From NCBI GenBank assembly GCA_001566295.1, contig KQ964255.1, forward strand, positions 682,001-746,000: a stretch of DNA of 64,000 bases, read 5' to 3'. Source of the stretch: Microdochium bolleyi. Taxonomy: Eukaryota > Ascomycota > Sordariomycetes > Xylariales > Microdochiaceae. This document shows positions 57,055 to 64,000 of the stretch, piece after piece (the first letter of the stretch is position 1; each line of letters begins with the position of its first letter). Made by a program: the position numbers and the translations under genes. The notes beneath the pieces are model-generated. The model was not told the origin of the DNA and ran no database searches. It worked only from the letters and a program-made list of their open reading frames with translations.

Positions 57055-59680
57055 ATGCGCCCACCCAGGATAGCCATCCTCGCCTTCTTCTTCGGCGCCT
57101 GTCTCTTCATCCTCGGTCGCGCCGTCGCCTCGGCCACCGTCCGCTCGACAGTCTCCGCCACGCCCGCCGGCGAACCCGCGCCTGTCGTTGCCACGAGGCA
57201 CTTCCGTTCCTTCTCTTCTCTCTTCTCGGCGCCCTTCATCCTCTTCCCGCCGAATGCCGTCATCACCATCGCCGACGACAATACCACCACCTTTGCCGCC
57301 AGACCCGCTGCGTTTGGCCCGCCGCTACCGTCTCATGGCCTGACTGGGCAGCTGTGGATCGGCAGCGGCTTCACCGAGGAGAATCTGTTAGATGGCGAGG
57401 GCGAGGGCGAGCGTGGTTGCAGCGACGCCCCGAACTGGGATGACGGCACAAATTCGGTCTTCACGCTCAAGCCGGGCTCCGGGGGCGGTGCTGGTCGCCA
57501 CAGCAGACACGGCCCAGCAGACAGCCTCAAGGATTCCCTGGTGGACCGGATGCCCGCGCCCGGGATCACCGCCAAGTCGAAGCCCGCCCCAATCCCGCTC
57601 GACGACGGCACAGACGACTACCTGCACCAGGGACTGGGCGGCAAGCCGATCAAGCAGACACAGAGCGATGCGTTCGGCCTCGACAGCGTGGGCCACGCCG
57701 ACATCCAATCTATCCAGGAGGGTGCCGAGATTGCCGGCAAGATCGTGCTCCTCAGCCGCGGAGGCTGCGGATTCCTCGAGAAGGCGAAATGGGCGCAGCG
57801 CAGGGGCGCTGTCGCTCTGATCGTGGGAGACAACCAGCGTGGCGGTCCCTTGATCCAGATGTTCGCCAAGGGTGACACGTCCAATGTCACGATCCCGTCC
57901 ATCTTCACCTCGCGCACAACGGCCTATCTGCTCTCTCTGATGCTGCAGTCGGGCGTCGAGTTCAGGAACGTCATGGATGAGCACGGCAAGCTCGCTGTGA
58001 AGGCCCAGCCGCTCGACAAGGCGGCCAAGAGCAAGAACGAGAAGGACGCCGGCTCCGCCACGGCTTCCAACAGTAAAAGCACCCTGAACACAGGCAGCAA
58101 ATCCACAGCGGACTCCGACAGCAGCTCGACCCACAGTGGGTGGCTGACTACTCTGTTCGGCTGGGGTGCCGTTACAGAGTCTGGCGAGGCGGGCAGCAGA
58201 CCACCTAGAAGCGGACGATTGGAGTGGGAACAAGTCGAAGAGTTCAGCGACGAGACTGATGCAGTGGCTGCCAGCAAGCTCAAGAAGGCGGACAAGTCGG
58301 CTAAATCATCCTCCCAAAGTACGCCCGACGACTTCCAGATCGGAGTACAAGACTGGCGGGACCCGGATCTGGTCGGATTCGAAGAGATAGAGGGCCAAGA
58401 AGATGTCGCGCCCAAGGGCTCAACGAGAACTACAAAGTCGCCTAGGTCTCCCTCTACGCAGAAGAGAAGCGACGCCAAAGCGAAGCCTCAAGATCCGAAC
58501 AGAATCATGCCAAGCAGTGGCGAATACATTGCGAGCAATCTCCCGCCCAGGGAACGCGATGCTATTGGCAAGAGCAAGGACCAGGCATCAAATTTCAAGG
58601 AGAGCCCTGGTGGACTTATTTCGAAGCTATTCGGGGCTCATGATGGCAGCAGCAGTGTGCAAGGCGATGTTCAGCCTGTTCCTGCCCCCCCTCCAGTCAA
58701 GCCGATACCCGAGCCCGGGCACGGCGTGACATCGCCACACCGTGAAGGTCTTTGGGTCGTCATCACCCCTTCGAGCAGCGCGACACCCTTCTTCGATACT
58801 CTGCTCGTGCTTGTAATCAGCCCTCTGATCACGTTGACCGTCGTCTATGCCCTACTCATCCTCCGCGCGCGCATTCGCCGGAGACGCTGGAGGGCACCCA
58901 AGTCCGTAGTTGAGAGACTGCCGGTGCGGACTTATCAGACCGTGGCAACTACACCCAGCCAGAACTCGCGCCTGCCCTCGCCGACTAGCTCTTCGCCCAC
59001 GACCCCCCTGCTCCAGAGTACTGAGCTGCCTCAGCGAAGTCGCCCCCGCTCACGGACCACTACTGGTGTCATGACGGCCGACGAGGTTTTGCAAGCCGAA
59101 TCAGCACACGCTGTGCCCCGATCAGCGCAACCCAGAGGTTCTCAGGTGCCAGAACATGAGAAGCGTGGCAGCCAGTGGAAGAAGTACATGGGCCGCCAGG
59201 TCGAGTGCGTCGTCTGTCTCGAGGAGTACGTCGACGGCGTGAGCCAGGTCATGAGTCTACCTTGTGGCCACGAGTTCCACGTAGACTGCATGTAAGTTTT
59301 CTCCGTGCCTCTATAACGCGCTGCCGACCCACAAGACTAACGAGCTCTTTAGCACACCTTGGCTCACAACACGACGACGGACCTGCCCGATCTGCAAGGG
59401 CGACGTGGTCCGCTCGCTCGCACATGGCTCTTCTTCGAGTCCTCGCTATGAGCCATACCGCGATGACAGCGATGACGACGACGTATCGACGCAGCACTCC
59501 CTCTCCGGCTCGAACGCGAGCTCACGAGAGCAGCAGCAGCACGATCCGGATGTCGAGCGTGGGGAAGGTGTTCGGATTGGCAGTCACCAGGAGAGCTGGG
59601 TGGACATGATCACGAACATTTTGCGGCCGCGCCCAACGCCCAGCCGAGATAGTGAGGCTGAGCAGGACCGAACTCGATAA
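57055..59680 (+). CDS. PA-TM-RING transmembrane ubiquitin ligase, 2 exons
   Basis: Exons 57055-59291 and 59353-59680 join in phase to 854 residues. The start MRPPRIAI opens a signal sequence (LAFFFGACLFILGRAVASA). A protease-associated (PA) domain spans residues of about 210-300 (IAGKIVLLSRGGCGFLEKAK, then GAVALIVGDNQ and IPSIFTSRTTAYLL). A Ser/Lys-rich luminal stretch follows, then one membrane helix at about residue 578 (LLVLVISPLITLTVVYALLI) with a basic stop-transfer (RARIRRRRW), then a cytosolic tail with a RING-H2: CVVCLEEY, LPCGHEFHVDC, and after the intron TPWLTTRRRTCPICKGD. Spacing fits C3H2C3. Such proteins ubiquitinate cargo at endosomal, Golgi or vacuolar membranes; related fungal and animal members include the RNF13 type. 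Substrates are unknown. Confidence 0.92.
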
Positions 59681-60031
59681 GTGAATCGCATGGTTGGCAC
59701 GGCGATCGGCTGAGGCGAGACAAGAGCGGCATTGTGTTTTACCTGCTCTCATTTTGGTAATTGTCTTTTCTAGGGCCGGGTTTGCATTTCTACACAGGGC
59801 TGGCGTCGGGGTGTTTTCATAGCGACGGACTTTGGTACATAAGATATGCCCAGCTTCAAAATCAGTATTGTTTCCATATGCTTTGCATTCTGCCACTCCC
59901 ATCAGACTTGTTGTGTAAGAACGCCAGCACTGCTGATAATGGAAGAAGTACAGCACACTTCCCTGTCACCACGACAGCGCCAATTAACGAGCCTTATCGA
60001 ACCCATCTCATCGTCCCATCTCCTCACTCCG
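59681..60031. other. 3' flanks of convergent RING and GPI-protein genes
   Basis: A 351-nt interval with the likely 3' UTRs of both genes; no gene seen. Confidence 0.5.
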
Positions 60032-60765
60032 TCATAGCACGAGCGGTACCAGCGCGGCGAGCCCCAGCCCCATAGCCACGCCCGCGAGGACCTGCCCTCC
60101 CTCAGCGCCGGCCTGCCTAGCCGCGGCACCAGTCCCTCCGCCGCTGCCGCCCCCTGTCCCCGCTGTTGTCCCCCCCGTCCCCGTGGGCGAGCCGCCGCCC
60201 AGGTTGAACGTCGTGGTCGCGCCGCCGACGCCGTCGGCGTTGGTCGGCACGGGCTCGTTCTTGGTGGTGTACCAGCACGCCCAGCCCAGCGGGATAGTGG
60301 GCCCGTTGTACCGGAAGCACGTCTCGTAGTTCAGGCAGTACGTCCCGAGGGCGTCGTTGCAACACTTGTTCTCGACGCGTATGCAGCCTGTGATGGAGCG
60401 GGGGAGAAAACGAGGCTTGGGTCAGCTATAAGTCTATGGTAGCGAAGGCCTGTGTGTGTGTGTGTGTGAGGGAGAGAGGGAGGGAGAGAGAGACAGAGAG
60501 AGAGAAGAAACGAAGGAGGCTTCAATCTAATGGCAAACGACTCACCTTTGCCACAGGCCTTGTGCCCTGTAGGGCAATTGGCTGAGTTCTGCCAGGTCGA
60601 GTTCAATGCCTCCGTGACGCTCCCGCGGCGCTCGAGGTCCTCGAAGAGCGCCTGCCGGCGGGCCATCATCTCGCTGAGGTGGTCAGGGTTGACAGCATCG
60701 CTCACTGATCCTGCGGCCGCAACTGCGGCGCCGAGCACGAGGAGGTTGAAATCGGAGAGGTGCAT
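60032..60765 (-). CDS. GPI-anchored cysteine-rich cell-surface protein, 2 exons
   Basis: Exons 60765-60546 and 60387-60032 join in phase to 191 residues. MHLSDFNLLVLGAAVAAAGS is a signal peptide. A conserved segment with about ten Cys follows: NSANCPTGHKACGK, GCIRVENKCCNDALGTYC, YETCFRYN and GWACWYTTKNE. A Gly/Thr/Ser-rich stalk (about residues 140-170) leads to a C-terminal hydrophobic tail (VLAGVAMGLGLAALVPLVL) after small residues (AAARQAGAEGG), the usual pattern of a GPI-attachment signal. The protein would be exposed on the plasma membrane or wall. The Cys pattern resembles chitin-binding-like or adhesion modules only loosely; I do not assign a ligand. The intron contains (CA)n and purine-rich runs. 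Confidence 0.8.
60451..60468. repeat. (TG)9 microsatellite in intron of the GPI-protein gene
   Basis: Eighteen bases of TG repeat, followed by a GA-rich purine tract up to about 60510. Both fall within the intron at 60388-60545. Confidence 0.9.
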
Positions 60766-61488
60766 GTTTCTTTGTTGTCCGTGGGCTATGTGAGACCGTT
60801 GATGATAAGACAAGCAGAGGTTTGGAAGTCAGACTCGAGGGGGAACGATGGGCTTTTCATCAAATCCCGAGCTGATCGCTGAGATAGGCCTCGCCATTAT
60901 ATAGGACTTTTGTCAGGCATATCCGGCCAGCTCAAGCTTTCCTGGCCAGGCCATCGCAGCTAGAGGTCTAGGACCTGATCTATCCGCCTATCAGGCAGAC
61001 TCACGGGATGGACACAGATTAGGTTTCGGTACCGAACGTCTGGTCTGTCCAATGAGTGGCCACTGTTGAGACAAAGAGCAGGGCCTCGGATTTATATGTT
61101 TTGGGCAGCGCGACGGGTCGCAGCCCTGGCTTGGCAAGCCATGCAGACGTGTAAGTCCGTGTAGGGCTGAGGCGCCTGCAGCAGTGGTGCGTATAGTGGT
61201 CAGGAGCTGAAGAGCTAGTCGCTGCGATAACGCGAGTGAGATCGGCTGCCTCCTCGATCTCGGCCACGGGCATGTTGGTCGTCTGTCTCGGCCCGTGGCG
61301 ATCCATCACCATTGGCTGCCCTCTGCAGAGTAGATCCGGTGGCTACCGCCGCCCCAAGACGAGGTACCTACCAAAAAAGAAAACCACAGCGCCACAGACA
61401 AGCTACGATAATGACGTCTGAAGAACAAGAGGGGAGACACTCGATACCGCGAGAGGCAGGATAATAGCTTTCAAATGCAAAAAGAAAC
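60766..61488. other. Promoter region of the GPI-protein gene; no other gene
   Basis: On the minus strand a TATATAA element lies near 60897-60903, about 135 nt before the ATG at 60765, a reasonable TATA box. Nothing else is supported before the tRNA gene. Confidence 0.5.
60897..60903 (-). promoter_or_regulatory. Likely TATA box of the GPI-protein gene
   Basis: TATATAA on the minus strand about 135 nt upstream of the start codon. Distance and sequence fit a fungal TATA element; not proven. Confidence 0.5.
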
Positions 61489-61587
61489 TGCTCAGTATGA
61501 GGGTTGAACTCATGACCTTCGCATTACTTGATATGTCGCCGAGGCGAGATATTAGTACGACGCTCTAACCAACTGAGCTAACCGAGC
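61489..61587 (-). tRNA. tRNA-Ile(AAT) with a 25-nt intron
   Basis: The minus strand folds into a full cloverleaf. The acceptor arms are GCTCGGT and ACTGAGC (seven pairs, one G-T) with discriminator A. The D-arm is GCTC..GAGC with AGTTGGTTA in the loop. The anticodon stem is TCGTA/TGCGA around the loop CTAATA+A, giving anticodon AAT. The variable loop is AGGTC, and the T-arm is ATGAG/CTCAT with loop TTCAACC. The anticodon loop closes only if about 25 bases (61549-61525) are removed after position 37, the canonical place for nuclear tRNA introns. Without the intron the tRNA is 74 nt. A34 would be edited to inosine to read isoleucine codons ATT, ATC and ATA. A- and B-box promoter sequences (TTAGCTCAGTTGG and GAGTTCAACCC) are internal. 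Confidence 0.93.
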
Positions 61588-62081
61588 TGTGGATCCAGAT
61601 GTGGTCATCTGGTCGGATTTGGTTTGATGAGAGTCAGGCGTGTTACGAAGCTATATAGAGTGTAGTCAAAAGATCAGGAAAGAAAAAAGGCGAAAGGGCA
61701 GGACTTGATCGTTGATGCAGGGCTGGCGGCGGACTCTAGGTGCGAAGAATCTCTCAATACTTTCAAGTACCTGCCATGGAGGGGCAGCTCCTTCCCACGG
61801 GGCCCTACAATAGCTGTGGCATTCTTGGCGGGGACTACGCAATTCTAAACTGCGCCTACGAGTTGAGGTACTCGGGGGAATCAAGCAGCATCTTTCCCCA
61901 ATTACGCGCTCTTGAGTTCGCTAGTATCGAAAAAGCCGTGGCTGTGTACGTTGGCTTGGGCCGGACAGGCCCATGCGGCATGAGAGTGTAAGTATCTCAA
62001 TACCGGCACTTAGTTCTTCGGCACACGATCTCGAAAGGATCAACCCTGAAGACCCATGGGTCCGGGTATGGTCTGACCGCA
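61588..62081. other. Intergenic between tRNA and DUF2306 gene
   Basis: No gene supported. The first part is the 5' flank of the tRNA gene. An 83-codon plus-strand frame at 61740-61991 has no recognisable features. Confidence 0.45.
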
Positions 62082-63469
62082 TCAGCGGTCGATCCCAGCA
62101 CCATACTCGACGTGCGGAGGGGGCATCCGATGTCCCTCCTCACCCAGAGACGAGTATCGCTGCTGGCCACCATGCACGTGGGCGTGTTGCCCCCCCTGCT
62201 CGGCCACGTCCAACTCTTGGTGGGAGCGCAAGCCTTGACGAGACTCGCTCCCGGCCTCGGCTTGATAGCCACTGTCGCCTCTCTCGTTGAGTGGCACCCA
62301 GCGCTCCGAGTCTCCGAAGCGGTCGATGGTCAGACCTGCGCGTCCGGGGTTTGAGTAGCCCGCCTTGCGCTGCCGCTCGTACGAGACCTGTCTGAGACGT
62401 TCGTGCTCGGTCGGGGTGAGCTTGATCTGTGAGGGGAGAATGGCTTAGAAGATGCCCTTGATGATGAAAGCCGGCAGCATCAAAAGCTTGGTCTTCGGTA
62501 CTCACGTAGATCTCGACTCCGACCATGTGAATCGCGAATGCGATCCAAGCTGCCATGCCGAAGGCCACATTGAGAGCAGCGGCGGCCTCGGAGGCGTGCT
62601 TCGGGCTTGCCATGTTTGCTCGAACTGCAGCATGAGCAGACAGATCCTCTCCTGAGAAGAACGGTGCGCACGAAGGGTATTCCTGCTGGACTAGATCTCT
62701 GCCGATTGTGAAGACGAGCTGGCCACATGGGATGCTCGAGAAGAACGGCCCGCGCGTGGATATGATGTTAGCGGCAATGATGAAGACGATCCGCAGGGTG
62801 ATGATGGAGGTTGCCTGAGGGTTGACAGAGATACAGTCAGTCAGCGTGTCATTCATGCGCCGCTGCCGAGCAAGTGGGCAGAAATCAACTTACGTAGAAC
62901 CATGCACGAAGCATCCATATCCTGTGTTGCTCAATCTGCAACCTCTTGATGTTGATGTACCCCATGATGATCGAGCTGACAAAAATGATCGCCAGAAAAC
63001 CGCCTGCCGCTTGAATCTCCAAGGAGCCGCCAAAGGAAATGGGCACGATCATGATGGCACCCACAACACCCATGAATGACAGGAGTATGGAAAGGTAGCC
63101 GCTGATGCGATGGATGATGATGTACTTGTGGCGGATGACGGGTACGAACTGGACGAGGGCGAAGAGCGACGCAGGCAAGACACCGGCGAGGTGCAGCATC
63201 ATACCCGTGGCATAGTACGGCTGGAGATAGTGGTAGCACTCGCCCGGAGCTGCCAGATTTGGGCCCGGGGCGTCCTGGTTGCAGAAGACACCGTAGACGT
63301 TGGTGCTCGGAAATCGTGCCAGTGTGAAGCCGAAGAGCGCGCCGCTGAAGATGAACCACAGCACGGCGTTGTAGCCTTTGGAGAATCCAATGGGTTGATA
63401 CAGCTTCCGAGCCATTCTCACAAACCCGTTCCGGGGAGGTCTGTCGGTTGTCGCCATGTTGACTTGCAT
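62082..63469 (-). CDS. DUF2306 multi-pass membrane protein, 3 exons, with a probable one-base frameshift in exon 3
   Basis: Exons 63469-62894 and 62814-62506 are in phase and encode six or so membrane helices (such as NAVLWFIFSGALFGFTLARF, MMLHLAGVLPASLFALVQF, ISGYLSILLSFMGVVGAIMI and AAGGFLAIIFVSSIIMGYI), with HRISGYL and QHRIWMLRAW around conserved His, as in DUF2306 proteins, whose role is unknown. Exon 3 begins naturally at 62427 (IKLTPTEHE) but the family-like continuation RLRQVSYERQRKAGYSNPG lies in another frame. An extra A on the minus strand at 62400-62402 (AAA instead of AA) separates them. Alternatively a later acceptor (exon start 62387) restores frame with 396 residues but drops conserved text. 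The tail to 62082 is hydrophilic. Start may also be MATTDRPP at 63457. Confidence 0.8.
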
Positions 63470-64000
63470 TCGTGTACAGTTGTTAGATGTGAGTGAGAGT
63501 TGTCGTCGGGCAGGTTAGCACGCTGTAGAGAGTTGCGGTACAGTCACCTTGCATTATTGTGCGTCTTATGCGAACAACGCCGGGCTTAAATATCGGAATA
63601 CCGCGAACCAACTGCTTAAGAGAAACTCAGAGCAAGCCCTCTTTACGATGTGAAGCCAAAGTTATGATCTAAAAACGGGCACACTGTTCAAGGGCCTGAT
63701 CCGCAGGACCATCTGGTGAATCCGCATACCAATGTGTATAATTGGAATATCGAAGACATTCTGGCGAATGAGCTGCCTTATCTGCCTGACGATGCTTACC
63801 ATGAAATCATTTCTACAAGAGTCTCGTCGAGGGAGACCTGGGTGGCAAGCCTCGTCGCTCCCACTCAGTACTTTGTGATTGGCTGGAAGCGGAGAATGCT
63901 TCCTGTTCAGGTAATTGGGGTCTCGCCAGCTTCGTTGCATGGGGTTGCTGAAACGACTGTGGATATGCAAAAAACTCAAGGAATAGTCTAGTTAGTGGCT
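63470..64000. other. Right edge: promoter of the DUF2306 gene and an unexplained plus-strand frame
   Basis: Minus-strand TATTTAAG near 63585-63592 could be a TATA-like element for the DUF2306 gene. From 63668 to 63991 the plus strand is open (WNIEDILANELPYLPDDAY and FVIGWKRRMLPVQV are coherent-looking), but it has no nearby ATG and no domain I recognise. It may be an exon or remnant of a gene. Confidence 0.35.

Noticed and set aside
60451..60515. TG and GA repeats as a possible CRISPR or telomere-like array
   Set aside because: Simple microsatellite in an intron; no spacer structure and no telomere unit.
1..64000. CRISPR arrays, insertion sequences, rRNA genes and viral genes
   Set aside because: None seen: no regular repeat-spacer structure, no transposase or polymerase motifs, no rRNA-like sequence, in keeping with fungal nuclear DNA.

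Overview
This is a window of nuclear DNA from a filamentous ascomycete (Pezizomycotina, most likely a Sordariomycete). The evidence is short (about 50-120 nt) GT..AG introns with fungal donors (GTAAGT, GTATGT, GTGAGT) and CTAAC/CTGAC-like branch sites, moderately GC-rich DNA, one gene per transcript, and typical fungal families: a Zn2Cys6 regulator, an ApsA/Num1-type cortical protein, a HOL1-like MFS transporter, a GPI-anchored Cys-rich protein, a SWIRM/Fun19 protein and a Sos7 kinetochore protein. I support 20 protein genes, one of them only a first exon at the left edge, and one intron-containing tRNA-Ile(AAT). Splice sites were placed by hand by matching phase and family motifs.

Layout. 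0-4 kb: a cut-off first exon (-) and a secreted M24 metallopeptidase (-). 4-12 kb: about 8 kb with no convincing gene. 12-13.4 kb: SWIRM protein (+). 14.9-22.3 kb: a mitochondrial-type SDR (-), an MFS transporter (+) and a five-exon cytochrome P450 (-), a compact enzyme-transporter group without a visible backbone synthase. 23-25.5 kb: F-box protein with a pure (GCT)24 alanine tract (+). 27-28.6 kb: Zn2Cys6 regulator (-). 31-32.8 kb: PP2C phosphatase resembling pyruvate dehydrogenase phosphatase (-). 33.5-34 kb: small secreted or membrane-tethered protein (-). 36.7 kb: YjlB-like cupin (+). 38.5 kb: small secreted Cys-rich protein with a strong TATA box (+). 39.8-46.8 kb: ApsA/Num1-type protein of about 2300 residues (-). 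48.3 kb: Cwc24 splicing factor (+). 50.2-52.1 kb: 4-coumarate-CoA-ligase-like enzyme ending in a PTS1-like PKL (-). 52.7 kb: kinetochore protein Sos7 (-). 54.2 kb: RS-rich nuclear protein (+). 57-59.7 kb: PA-TM-RING ubiquitin ligase (+). 60 kb: GPI-anchored Cys-rich protein (-). 61.5 kb: tRNA-Ile (-). 62-63.5 kb: DUF2306 membrane protein with a likely one-base frameshift (-).

Most of the genes are housekeeping or conserved single-copy genes (splicing, kinetochore, nuclear positioning, ubiquitin ligation). They are interspersed with accessory ones: SDR/MFS/P450, the secreted peptidase, the small secreted proteins and the CoA ligase. I saw no transposon open reading frame, CRISPR array, viral gene or recognisable new defence system. 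The observations most worth a second look are a hidden last exon and an 11/15-residue His-Ala periodicity in the ApsA-like protein, the DUF2306 frameshift, the SDR/MFS/P450 group, the conflicting splice phases of the small secreted Cys-rich protein, and the long gene-empty tract.
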